Shown here: piece by piece, positions 16,321 to 25,069 of the stretch
Numbering within the stretch: position 1 is the stretch's first letter
Layout of the letters: the number at the start of each line of letters is the position of its first letter
DNA from: Sphingobacterium sp. N143
GTDB taxonomy: Bacteria; Bacteroidota; Bacteroidia; Sphingobacteriales; Sphingobacteriaceae
Length of the DNA: 64,000 bases
Reading direction: 5' to 3'
Assembly: GCF_030325625.1 (NCBI RefSeq)
Contig: NZ_JACAIS010000002.1
Span: forward strand, 147,913-211,912
Notes under the pieces: model-generated
The model's input: only the letters and a program-made list of their open reading frames with translations
What the model was told of the DNA's origin: nothing
The model's database searches: none
Position numbers and translations under genes: made by a program

Positions 16321-16893
16321 ATGAAAAAGATTATATTATTTTTGGTGCTCTGCATCGCACTGGCATCATGCTCGTCTTATCAATACAATACCACTCGGGT
16401 AGAAAAGATGGATTTTACCCCTTTTAAGACATATGCCTGGTTACCACCGGTAGACTCCCTTTCGAAATCCTATTTTGACAATGATATCGCCAAAACTAAT
16501 ATTTTGGATGCGGCCAATACGGCATTAGAGGCAAAGGGACTGAGCTATTCAAAAGATAACCCCGATCTGTTGTTCCGATATATCACTATTGTCAATAATA
16601 AAAGCCGCTTAGTTTATGGTGGTGGTGGATATTATGGCTGGGGAGGCCCTTGGGGCTGGTACAGACCTTGGTTCTCGCCTTACTATTATGGTGGAGGCTA
16701 TTACCCGGTGGCCAAAGAACGTTACCGTTATGGTCATTTGATCATCGAAGCCATCGACCGCAAAACAAATGCGGTGATCTGGCAAGCCCGTGGTTCGGGT
16801 GATGTGGACAATCCGGAGAAAGCAATCAACAACATCAGTAAGGTTGCTAAAGGTGTCATCGACCTGTTCCCCGTAAAAACATTGAAGAAATAA
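16321..16893 (+). CDS. DUF4136 domain lipoprotein
   Basis: The 190-residue protein has a lipoprotein signal peptide ending ALAS-C17 and then the DUF4136 pattern. That pattern is an early FTPFKTYAWLPP strand, a middle segment DLLFRYITIVNN, and a late GHLIIEAIDRKTNAVIWQARGSGDV strand followed by KAINNISKVAKGVIDLFP. Between them is a Gly/Tyr/Trp-rich stretch (residues about 98-130) typical of surface-exposed Bacteroidota members. The family is cell-envelope associated and its biochemical function is not known. The gene is monocistronic, with a strong terminator after it. Confidence 0.88.
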   Translation: MKKIILFLVLCIALASCSSYQYNTTRVEKMDFTPFKTYAWLPPVDSLSKSYFDNDIAKTNILDAANTALEAKGLSYSKDNPDLLFRYITIVNNKSRLVYGGGGYYGWGGPWGWYRPWFSPYYYGGGYYPVAKERYRYGHLIIEAIDRKTNAVIWQARGSGDVDNPEKAINNISKVAKGVIDLFPVKTLKK

Positions 16894-16942
16894 GACCGAA
16901 AACATATACGAGGTGCCGCTTTATGGGCATCTCAGCTTAAAA

Positions 16943-16980
16943 TAAAAGAGACTGATTTAATACAAAATCAGTCTCTTTTA
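16943..16980. terminator. Bidirectional terminator between DUF4136 and the regulator gene
   Basis: TAAAAGAGACTGATTT (from 16943) and its complement AAATCAGTCTCTTTTA (ending 16980) form a 16-bp perfect stem around a short AATAC-type loop. A/T tracts on both sides serve converging transcription of 16321-16893 (+) and 17003-18040 (-). Confidence 0.85.
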
Positions 16981-17002
16981 TTTTAACTTAAATAGCGGTT
17001 GG

Positions 17003-18040
17003 TTAAATTGATGGCCTTAATTTTAAATAGAACGGCACCTCCACCCGCTCCTTGGATTTATTCATAATTAATTCCGCGGCCATCCTGCCCATCATCTCAA
17101 AATCCGTGGATATCGTCGTAATACCATTGAGAATAAACTTCTTTAAAGGGGTTTCATTATAAGAAATGATCCCTACGTCCTTTCCGATGACCAATTTCTT
17201 TTGAATAACCTTATTGAGCAACTTGACAAGATCATCTTCAATAATATTGATATAGCAAGTCCCCTTCTCAACCTTCTCTTCATCAATATCGGATACCAGT
17301 TCATGCTCAAAAGCATATTGCTGGCAAAACTTATAAAATCCCTTGATGATGGCTTTTGGAAAATCACTATAGTCTGGAAATACCAATTTCAAACTTTTAT
17401 ATTTACTCAGTACCGCATTGGCTTCTTCCAGTGCGGAATAGATATCATGTTCATAGTTTTCGTAAACTGCTGGAAAATCGCCAGGCACATCTTCTATAAA
17501 CTTCCCTAGCAACATCAATTTCTCCGTAGGAATCTTTCGGATAATATCCGGCGCTTTATCTCTTCCTTCTTTAAAATGTGGAAAGAGGACATAATGATCA
17601 TAGGTTTTGGTAAGACTCCCAAGAAGTGTATTCAGATACGATAAGTCTGAATTATAGACAAATAAATCTAAGTTGGCATAATCACTGAGTTCCTTTGCAA
17701 AGGAATCATATACAATTTTTTTATGTGCGCTCAATTTATTGAGGAAAAGCGCAATCTTAAGTTTTGATTGAACATCAGTTTTATTGACATAATACCCTTT
17801 CCCTGGATTGGATGCTATGATCTCATTTTTCTTTAAGTAACGATATGCTTTTTCGACAGTATCACGTGATATTTCTAGGTACGCGCTGAGCTCATTGATG
17901 GAAGGCAACATATCATCTCTGACCAATGTTTCATTTTTAACAGCATCAATAATCGTATTCGCCAATTGCAAATACTTGGGCGTGGCAGAAAAATCACTAA
18001 TTTCTAAAGTTTTTAAAAATTGATTTACGGAACTGGTCAT
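17003..18040 (-). CDS. GntR-type winged helix / LacI-type sensor hybrid transcription factor
   Basis: The 345-residue protein joins a GntR-family winged helix at about residues 15-85 (MLPSINELSAYLEISRDTVEKAYRYL is its recognition region) to a LacI/periplasmic-binding-type sensor at about 93-345. The sensor ends with GIISYNETPLKK and ISTDFEMMGRMAAELIMN. Such hybrids bind DNA as dimers and respond to a sugar ligand. The gene is 74 bases downstream of a GH105 gene on the same strand with no hairpin between, so it is probably the last gene of the 24.8->17 kb unit. By context it may sense rhamnose, galacturonate or an oligosaccharide from pectin. No inverted repeat that I can assign to it was found. 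Confidence 0.85.
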   Translation of the reverse strand: MTSSVNQFLKTLEISDFSATPKYLQLANTIIDAVKNETLVRDDMLPSINELSAYLEISRDTVEKAYRYLKKNEIIASNPGKGYYVNKTDVQSKLKIALFLNKLSAHKKIVYDSFAKELSDYANLDLFVYNSDLSYLNTLLGSLTKTYDHYVLFPHFKEGRDKAPDIIRKIPTEKLMLLGKFIEDVPGDFPAVYENYEHDIYSALEEANAVLSKYKSLKLVFPDYSDFPKAIIKGFYKFCQQYAFEHELVSDIDEEKVEKGTCYINIIEDDLVKLLNKVIQKKLVIGKDVGIISYNETPLKKFILNGITTISTDFEMMGRMAAELIMNKSKERVEVPFYLKLRPSI

Positions 18041-18114
18041 TGTTAGATTTTAAGAACTATAAAATTAACGATTTGTTTATAAATATTTTAAAAAAACCTT
18101 AAAAACTAGCTCAT

Positions 18115-19272
18115 TCAAAATCCCGCTTCCAAGCAGCCCATGATAAAAGGCCCGGTTGCCTTTGTATCGTTTTCACGGATCCGTTCGCCTACATAATAAT
18201 CATAACTACCATCCCGATAAGGATTGCCTCCTAAACCGGCGACTGCATTGCACTGTATCAATGTCCACACCCCATCTTTTTTCTTTAACAGACGGCTTTG
18301 AATTCCCTGATATAATCTATGAATCAGACCTCGGTAACTTTCAGCAAGGTATTTTTTATTGATCCCTTTTGAATAAGCGTATAAAAACATGCTATTGACT
18401 GAAGCTTCCTGGTAATTTTTTTCTCTTCCCGCCTGGTCTATTACCTGCCACCACAAACCTTCATCATCCTGGTAGTTGCTAAGGTCTTTGGCCAGGGACT
18501 GAACCAACTGGATCAATTTGTCTCTTCGAGGATAATCCACAGGTAATTCATCCAAAACATCGATGACCGCCATAAAATACCAACCGATACTCCGTCCCCA
18601 AAAATTAGGCGACTGCCCTGTTTGCGGATTCGCCCAAGCCTGCTTTTTACTCTCGTCCCAAGCGTGGTAGTAAAGTCCTGTTTTAGCATCAACTGTATGT
18701 TTAGCTGTAATCAAAATTTCGTCGATAGCCTTATCGTAATACCGGTCATCCTTACTTAGTTTAGCATATTTTGCGAGAAAAGGCCCTGTCATGTAAACCC
18801 CATCCAACCAGATTTGATGGGGATAAATCAGTTTGTGCCAATATCCTCCTTCAAGTGTTGTAGGTTGATATTTTAATTGATGAACCAACGTTTCAATAGC
18901 CAGACGATACTTTTCTTTTTTTGTTTTTTCGTAGAGTTCAAAGAGTATTTTTCCAGCATTGATAAAATCCACATTATAGGTACTAAGCTCATATAGATGA
19001 ATCTCGCCCTTTTCATTGATTAAAGTATCCGCCCACTTTTCTACGTAGTCGAAGTATTTTTTATCGCCTGTTTTTTCAGCTACTCTTAACATCGCAAGAC
19101 ATCCTAGGCCTTGGGAATACCCAAAATACAGTCGTTTGCCATGATCCAATTGCCATGCTTTTGGAAACCGTTTCATTTCCGAATCCGCAAATTGTTGATA
19201 CATCGGTTGTGCCGTCAAAGTAAATACACTGATAAAAAGATAGCCTATTAGCATTATTTTTCGAATTGTCAT
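18115..19272 (-). CDS. GH105 unsaturated rhamnogalacturonyl hydrolase (YteR/YesR-like)
   Basis: GH105 enzymes hydrate the unsaturated galacturonyl group that lyases leave at the non-reducing end and so release it from oligosaccharides. The 385-residue protein has a signal peptide (cut near TAQ, residue 22) and an alpha/alpha six-barrel. The catalytic Asp is in QIWLDGVYMTGP (D157), and other family marks are SIGWYFMAVIDVLDELP and the C-terminal YYVGERIRENDTKATGPF. The WLDGVYM form is that of the classical YteR branch, unlike the two other GH105 proteins in this locus. It is downstream of a SusC/SusD pair in the same unit, with 84 bases between it and SusD. Confidence 0.92.
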   Translation of the reverse strand: MTIRKIMLIGYLFISVFTLTAQPMYQQFADSEMKRFPKAWQLDHGKRLYFGYSQGLGCLAMLRVAEKTGDKKYFDYVEKWADTLINEKGEIHLYELSTYNVDFINAGKILFELYEKTKKEKYRLAIETLVHQLKYQPTTLEGGYWHKLIYPHQIWLDGVYMTGPFLAKYAKLSKDDRYYDKAIDEILITAKHTVDAKTGLYYHAWDESKKQAWANPQTGQSPNFWGRSIGWYFMAVIDVLDELPVDYPRRDKLIQLVQSLAKDLSNYQDDEGLWWQVIDQAGREKNYQEASVNSMFLYAYSKGINKKYLAESYRGLIHRLYQGIQSRLLKKKDGVWTLIQCNAVAGLGGNPYRDGSYDYYVGERIRENDTKATGPFIMGCLEAGF

Positions 19273-19356
19273 AACTGTAGTTTCAAGGAAAATAAACCCT
19301 GTTATCTTTTTAATCTTAAAGATGTCAAAAAAATAACAGGGGAATAATATAATATA

Positions 19357-21165
19357 TTAATAAAGTGGATGTTGCTGTCCTGTGAGTCCTGGATTATTAT
19401 CTATTGTTGTTGTACTTAATGGAACAATCTCTACTTTGTTTTTTTCTAGCCCCCTATAAATATTGCTCACCCAAGTCGCTGTAGGCGTCAAGGCGTTTGA
19501 AAAAAAGATAGATTGATTGCTGTACATATCCAATAGGGTATATCCCTGGTTACTTAATGCTGTCTTTTCCATCGCATCTGGTTCTTCCTTAAACGAAATA
19601 AATTCTTGCACGACCAAAGGGTCATTAAATGTATTGGCCGGTGTCATTTTATACGCACGGAATAAATCCACATTTGCGTACTTGCCTTTATGTCCAGCAA
19701 GATCCAATAAATCTTGCTTAGTTTGCGTCAGCTTTTCGAACAGTATCCCCCAACGGATCAAATCGGTTCGCCGCCACCCCTCAAATCCCAGTTCCAGTTT
19801 ACGCTCTTGGATAATAGCATCCCGAAATCCTTGATAAGACGTTGGTGTCACCCCTATTTTAGCTCTATCATTTTTAAATGCGCGCAAACGCACTTGCTCA
19901 TATAGATCTTTTGCGATTGCAGTGGGTCCCTGGTTAATTTCATTTTCGGCTTCAGCATACATCAATAAGATATCTGCATACCGTAATTCAATCCAATTAA
20001 TATCTCTTTGATTCACAGCAATTCCTTTCTCCGCTTTCCAATTGACCCTAAATTTGCCTATGGTATTGCTTGCATAGGTATTCATTTGGTGCCTACTATC
20101 TGCTGTGATGGAATACGTTGCAATGGCGACATCACGACGGCTATCTCCCTCCTCAAATTCAAAATAGTAGGTTGGAAAGGCTGCCATTGCTGGCTGTGCT
20201 TTACCATAGAAGGAATTGGTGTGCGAAAAGAATCCATTGGTATAACCTATCCTTGTATCGTTACGATCAGCCCCTTTCTGTCCATATTCCAGCATGGATT
20301 CATTATCATATTTTCCATTGATGAGGTTTCTAAATATTGTTTCATAATCTATCAGACTATTTTCACCTCGATCCACAACGGCTTTGCATGCATCTCTAGC
20401 GATTTGATATAATTGTTGAATTCTGGCCTGATCCGGACGTTTACTCAGCTTTACACTACTTGCCGAATAGGAGTTTAAATCCCAACGCAAGGAATATCCT
20501 GCCGCATATAAAGCTGTCCTAGCCAATAGTCCGTAAGCCGCATTTTTTGAAATACGTTCTACGGATAATCCCGACTCGCCTTTCCACGGTAATAAACTAA
20601 TTGCTTTTTGTAAATCTTCAACACAGCCATCCAAGATGGTATCACGACTGACGCGGGATGAAGAGAAACTTCCAGCATCGACTACTGGAATACGCGGAAA
20701 GGGGACATCGCCAAAATAGCGTACTACATTTAACATATTCTTGGCACGTATCGCCAGTGACTCTCCGAGTAGCATGTCAAGTCTTTTCTTTTCCGCTTCC
20801 GTTCCAGCTTGCATCAACGGAATATTCTTGATCAACACGTTGACCTGCTCAACCCCCGAGTACATGGCTGTATAGGTCGAGGATGGACTTGTTGCCGGCG
20901 TATATATATAATTGGAAACTTGATTTTTTGAATTGGTCTCCCCTTCAGTAGAAAAGCATTCGTCTGTTCCCATACCGAATTGATAATATAATTCGGTCTT
21001 AAAAACACTTGTATAAGCACCTAATAAAGCCATTTCAACACGATCTGCATTTTCAAAAATATTACTGCTATCATAATCGCTTTGGGAAGGAAGATCCAAA
21101 AATTTCTTACATGATCCTGTTATCAATAAACAGGTTATACTTAATATTGTTACCATTCTTTTCAT
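19357..21165 (-). CDS. SusD/RagB-like surface glycan-binding lipoprotein 1
   Basis: SusD-like proteins sit as lids on SusC transporters and capture oligosaccharides at the cell surface. The 602-residue protein has the lipoprotein signal ITGS-C19 followed by KKFLDLPSQSDY, the usual helical repeat region and the C-terminal RagB signature ERKLELGFEGWRRTDLIRWG near residues 455-475. The C-terminal end after about residue 490 is longer than in many members. It is paired with the SusC gene just upstream, but the gap between them is 158 bases, far wider than in the other two pairs here. Confidence 0.93.
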   Translation of the reverse strand: MKRMVTILSITCLLITGSCKKFLDLPSQSDYDSSNIFENADRVEMALLGAYTSVFKTELYYQFGMGTDECFSTEGETNSKNQVSNYIYTPATSPSSTYTAMYSGVEQVNVLIKNIPLMQAGTEAEKKRLDMLLGESLAIRAKNMLNVVRYFGDVPFPRIPVVDAGSFSSSRVSRDTILDGCVEDLQKAISLLPWKGESGLSVERISKNAAYGLLARTALYAAGYSLRWDLNSYSASSVKLSKRPDQARIQQLYQIARDACKAVVDRGENSLIDYETIFRNLINGKYDNESMLEYGQKGADRNDTRIGYTNGFFSHTNSFYGKAQPAMAAFPTYYFEFEEGDSRRDVAIATYSITADSRHQMNTYASNTIGKFRVNWKAEKGIAVNQRDINWIELRYADILLMYAEAENEINQGPTAIAKDLYEQVRLRAFKNDRAKIGVTPTSYQGFRDAIIQERKLELGFEGWRRTDLIRWGILFEKLTQTKQDLLDLAGHKGKYANVDLFRAYKMTPANTFNDPLVVQEFISFKEEPDAMEKTALSNQGYTLLDMYSNQSIFFSNALTPTATWVSNIYRGLEKNKVEIVPLSTTTIDNNPGLTGQQHPLY

Positions 21166-21323
21166 TGGAATATCTTGTTTTTTCCTTTATGACTGCTAGC
21201 GCCAATTTGTTGATCAGGCTGTTCTCAGTTACATTCAGGTTATTTTTTATAATATGATTTGTCAAATCGTGATCAATACATGATCGCATGGGCTACATAT
21301 GTTCTCCATACTGGTAAATCCGC

Positions 21324-24300
21324 TTAGAAAGTCAGATTAAGCCCAAGAACAAAACTTTTGGTTCTTGGATAAGCGGCGTTATCTACCCCTCTCGTTAATA
21401 TGGAAGATGTTGATGCCACTTCTGGGTCATATCCTGAAAACTTAGTAAACGTATGGATATTGTTCAACGTTAAGTAAATTCGCATTCTTCGGATAAATGC
21501 ACGTTTTGACAATTCCTGAGGCATCGTATAACCCAGCGTAATATTATTGATTCTTAAAAACGAAGCGTCTTCTAGATAGTAGTCCAATGCATCACTTATC
21601 GCGATATTATTCGTCGAGTTTAGGCTCCATACTTGATCTTCCTGATGTTGGTTTGGGTTCAGTTCAGCCAGCCGCTTGAGGTCTTTGGTCTCACTCCCCG
21701 TATTAGGGTCGATAAGTGTAAACCGTTCGGCCATTCTTTCCATGGAGTTCTGATTCGGTAAGTACGGTCCCATGAAGCGCTGTGTGTTCATATTGAATGC
21801 TTTATTACCATAGGCAAAATTGAGAAATACATTTAGATCAAAATTTTTATAAGAGAAATAATTTCCTATTCCTCCAAAGAACTTCGGTTCTGGATTTCCG
21901 ATTACTGTACGGTCATTGGTGGACCATACCGGATTTCCGTCACTATCAGTTTCGCCTACCGTGGGTACATATTTGACATCACCGGGTTTAATAGTTGCTC
22001 TATTTTTTCCTTTCAACGATGCTATCCCATCCTTCAAACTGTAGCTACCATCTGAATTTTGCATAAAATCATCTGTCGTATACACTCCGTCATATTTATA
22101 ACCATAAAATTGGCCCACAGTCTCACCAACTCTTGTAATGAAGTCAATCCTGGAGCTAAGATTATTCAACATAAAGTCGCTAGTTTCACTCGAAGATCCA
22201 TAGAGACCTAGCGTCTTAGACCTGTTAAATGTGATATTGAAATTGGACTGCCATTGAAAATTCTGTTTTTTGATATTTAACGTGCGCAGCGTAAACTCTA
22301 CTCCCTGATTGCGCAGGGCTGCCACATTTTGATTTTGATAGCTGTATCCTGTTGACGTAGGTATCGTCTGCTTCAACAAGAGATTACTTGATTTGTTGGA
22401 ATAGAAATCTGTCGTCAAACTAATACGATTCTTTAAAATGGCAATGTCCAGCGCGATATTAGACGTTTGGGTCTTCTCCCATTGTAATTCAGGATTCCCC
22501 AGCAAATCACTTGGTTTCAACCCTATCACCTCTGTATTATTGATCGCAGCGATCGTAGATCCGTACAATGTAGTGTACGTCACATTACCAATATTATCAT
22601 TCCCAGTAGATCCATAGCCCGCCCGTATTTTTAACTGATCAAAAAAGTCCTGGTCATCCATAAAATTTTCCTTATGGATATTCCATGCTGCTGAAGCGGA
22701 AGGAAAATACCCCCATTGATGCCCTTCCCTGAATTTGGAGTTACCATCTGCACGCAGTGTAGCCGTAAAAAGATATCGATCATCATAATTATACATCGCG
22801 CGGGCAAATCCAGAGACCAGTCCATATCGGCCCTCCTCAACATCTGCACGGTCTATTCTTGTGGCCAAAGAGACATCATTCAATCCAAAATTACTCTGTG
22901 GAAACCCATAATATGTATGTCCCAGACTTTGATCTTTGGAATATAATATCTCATGACCTACCATAAGATTTAAGTGATGCTTTTCCAGCTGTTTCATCCA
23001 AGACAGGGTATTGGTCAGCTGCCACTGATACCCTTCTGCATTTTCTCTTGATCCATATGGACCGCCATTATTACGGGCATTCACCGTGCGTCCATCATCC
23101 CACATATCATTTCTTGTTTGTTTCCATTGATAGGAACCTGCAGTCCGGAAAGTGAAATCTCTCAGAAATTTGACATTTAATCCTAAGTTGACAACGGCCA
23201 AACGACTAGCCTTGGTTTTGGTCAGCGCATCATTCATGATAATCGGATTATAAATATCATATTGCGAATCTATCGCCTGTAGCTCTTCGGCAATATCGGC
23301 GCTCAATAATTGATCATTGGTAAATCGGACTCCCCCCGTTACTGGCTGTAAGATCGACATTTTAAGCATTCCTCCCAACGATCCTCCGCCTTGGGTATTC
23401 GCATCCTGTAACAAGGTATTAAAATCTAAATCCACGTTTTTAAAAAGGTTGTGACTGATTTTAGCTCTTATGCTATTGCGATTATAACCAGATTTAGCCA
23501 ATATACCATCTTGACTCATGTTGTTGTAACTCAGCATTAACTTGGTCTTGTCATTTCCCCCGTTTATATTGACATTATGATTCTGCAAGATCGCCGAACC
23601 ACCAAAAACTTCCTGCTGCCAATCAATCCCTGCACGATTGCCATACTCCTGCTGTATCCGTTCATATGCATTGCTCGCAAAATCCAAAGCTGCCGGGTCA
23701 CCGCCAAACATATTTGCGAATTGCTGCTGCCTGCCCCCCAGTGTCTGATATTCATATTGATATTTCACATAATCTTCGACGCTCAACAAGTCCAACTTCT
23801 TACTTAGCTTTTCAAAACTGAAATAGGTATTGTAATCTATATTTGTCCGGCCAGATTTTGCAGATTTAGTGGTTATCAATATAACGCCATTGGCTCCCCT
23901 AGACCCATAAATAGCGGAGGCCGAGGCATCTTTTAATACGTCTATACTTTCGATGTCACTGGCATCCACATTACTCAATCCTCCATCCAAAACAAACCCA
24001 TCAACGATGATCAATGGATTACTAGATCCTGAGAAACTCGTGCCACCACGAACAGTAAGATTGACTGGTGCCCCTGGGGCGCCACTTTGTGTCACAACGT
24101 TGACTCCTGCAATCTTTCCAGTCAATGCCTGAGCCGCTGTTGTCACTGGTATGTCCTTAATTTCGCTACCTTTAATCGACCCTACAGCACCCGTTAAATC
24201 CCGTTTTCTTGCTGTTCCATATCCAATGACTACGACTTCATCAAGATCACGATTGGATTTTTTCAATTGTATTCTTATCGGTGTATTTTCTTTGACAACA

Positions 24301-24608
24301 AACGTTGCCGTTTCATAACCAACGCTGGATAATTGTAAAATGTCACCTTCTTTGGCGACATATTGGAATAGTCCTTTAGAATCAGTTTGTATTGTTCGAT
24401 CTGTACCCTTGACCCGGATGCTAACTCCCATCAGTGGTGAATTAGCATCATCTACCACCACACCAGAGATTTTATTTGATTGTGCCCACAGATGAACTGG
24501 TAAAGCTAAAGCAACCAAAGCCAGTTTAAGCTTTGAACCAAACACCCCAGGTGTGCTCTGTGATATTTTTTTTAACATGAGTATATAATTTAGTATTGAG
24601 GTTTTCAT
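21324..24608 (-). CDS. SusC/RagA-family TonB-dependent transporter 1
   Basis: This outer-membrane transporter imports oligosaccharides with its SusD partner. From ATG 24608 it is 1,094 residues: a long signal region ending HLWAQ, a carboxypeptidase-regulatory-like domain (ISGVVVDDANSPLMGVSIRVKG), a TonB-box region VVVIGYGTARKRDLTGAVGS, the SusC plug signature SAIYGSRGANGVILITTK and a barrel ending in Phe (LGLNLTF). ATG 24578 (MLKKISQS) is an alternative start. The frame stays open to 24689, but that stretch overlaps the pectate lyase remnant and is not plausible as signal peptide. It is the first intact gene of the 24.8->17 kb unit. Confidence 0.92.
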   Translation of the reverse strand: MKTSILNYILMLKKISQSTPGVFGSKLKLALVALALPVHLWAQSNKISGVVVDDANSPLMGVSIRVKGTDRTIQTDSKGLFQYVAKEGDILQLSSVGYETATFVVKENTPIRIQLKKSNRDLDEVVVIGYGTARKRDLTGAVGSIKGSEIKDIPVTTAAQALTGKIAGVNVVTQSGAPGAPVNLTVRGGTSFSGSSNPLIIVDGFVLDGGLSNVDASDIESIDVLKDASASAIYGSRGANGVILITTKSAKSGRTNIDYNTYFSFEKLSKKLDLLSVEDYVKYQYEYQTLGGRQQQFANMFGGDPAALDFASNAYERIQQEYGNRAGIDWQQEVFGGSAILQNHNVNINGGNDKTKLMLSYNNMSQDGILAKSGYNRNSIRAKISHNLFKNVDLDFNTLLQDANTQGGGSLGGMLKMSILQPVTGGVRFTNDQLLSADIAEELQAIDSQYDIYNPIIMNDALTKTKASRLAVVNLGLNVKFLRDFTFRTAGSYQWKQTRNDMWDDGRTVNARNNGGPYGSRENAEGYQWQLTNTLSWMKQLEKHHLNLMVGHEILYSKDQSLGHTYYGFPQSNFGLNDVSLATRIDRADVEEGRYGLVSGFARAMYNYDDRYLFTATLRADGNSKFREGHQWGYFPSASAAWNIHKENFMDDQDFFDQLKIRAGYGSTGNDNIGNVTYTTLYGSTIAAINNTEVIGLKPSDLLGNPELQWEKTQTSNIALDIAILKNRISLTTDFYSNKSSNLLLKQTIPTSTGYSYQNQNVAALRNQGVEFTLRTLNIKKQNFQWQSNFNITFNRSKTLGLYGSSSETSDFMLNNLSSRIDFITRVGETVGQFYGYKYDGVYTTDDFMQNSDGSYSLKDGIASLKGKNRATIKPGDVKYVPTVGETDSDGNPVWSTNDRTVIGNPEPKFFGGIGNYFSYKNFDLNVFLNFAYGNKAFNMNTQRFMGPYLPNQNSMERMAERFTLIDPNTGSETKDLKRLAELNPNQHQEDQVWSLNSTNNIAISDALDYYLEDASFLRINNITLGYTMPQELSKRAFIRRMRIYLTLNNIHTFTKFSGYDPEVASTSSILTRGVDNAAYPRTKSFVLGLNLTF

Positions 24609-24615
24609 TGGTATA

Positions 24616-24816
24616 TTAAATTTCCTGCTTATGGTGTTGAGGAATGAGGTATTTAAAACGGCCGAAGCCCTCAGCTCCCGGAAAAGCAAGCAGATTTAAA
24701 CGATCTGTTTTATTCCTTTGCCATTCAATCCAATCCAGCTTCGAAATGAGAGCATCCTTGGAATAAGATGAAAGAATGAGTGTCAAAAAACCTAAATTAA
24801 TTAGATATTTTTTCAT
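24616..24816 (-). pseudogene. N-terminal remnant of a secreted pectate lyase (PL1-like)
   Basis: The 66-codon frame starts like an exported protein (MKKYLINLGFLTLILSSYSKD) and continues to LLAFPGAEGFGRF, which is the conserved first strand of PL1-type pectate lyases in Bacteroidota. After that it changes to unrelated residues and stops 12 codons later, just before the SusC start. The lipobox-like position reads LSSYS where LSSCS would be expected, so the lipidation cysteine also appears lost. I read it as the relic of a deleted lyase gene that once headed this unit. The operator-like repeat at 24910 lies 94 bases upstream of its ATG. Confidence 0.7.
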
Positions 24817-24909
24817 AAAAATGAAGTTTTCAAGACAGCTATTGCTAGCTTTTGGTTTATAATTGTACTATTGGTTTACTCAATATTACGCAATGCAACC
24901 GGTTTCATC

Positions 24910-24925
24910 ATCCTGCACTGTACTG
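24910..24925 (-). promoter_or_regulatory. Operator-like direct repeat, copy a
   Basis: ATCCTG (24910-24915) and GTACTG (24920-24925) repeat with a 10-base period on the plus strand. The site lies 94 bases upstream of the pectate lyase remnant and about 300 bases upstream of SusC 1. It is one of seven similar sites in this locus. Confidence 0.5.
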
Positions 24926-24981
24926 CTTGAATCGGGGCATTGAAGCTGGCGCAATACGTTGACTAGAAGCATCTCCGCTAT

Positions 24982-25012
24982 AAAAAAGTCGCACTTCAGA
25001 TTCAAGTGCGAC
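24982..25012 (-). terminator. Terminator ending the 34.7->25.1 kb unit
   Basis: Read on the minus strand, GTCGCACTT (plus 25004-25012) pairs perfectly with AAGTGCGAC (plus 24988-24996), followed by six T's (plus A-run 24982-24987). It isolates the unit above from SusC 1. Confidence 0.85.
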
Positions 25013-25069
25013 TCAACATATGATATCCCCATTGGGGGTCAGGTTTAAAGGTTTACTTAAGAAATCAGT

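Noticed and set aside
21107..21289. 60-codon minus-strand frame bridging SusC 1 and SusD 1
   Set aside because: It overlaps the SusD 1 signal peptide out of frame and has low-complexity Asn/Lys-rich content.
24609..24689. Longer N-terminus for SusC 1 from 24689
   Set aside because: The added residues are out-of-frame reading of the pectate lyase remnant and would bury the signal peptide.
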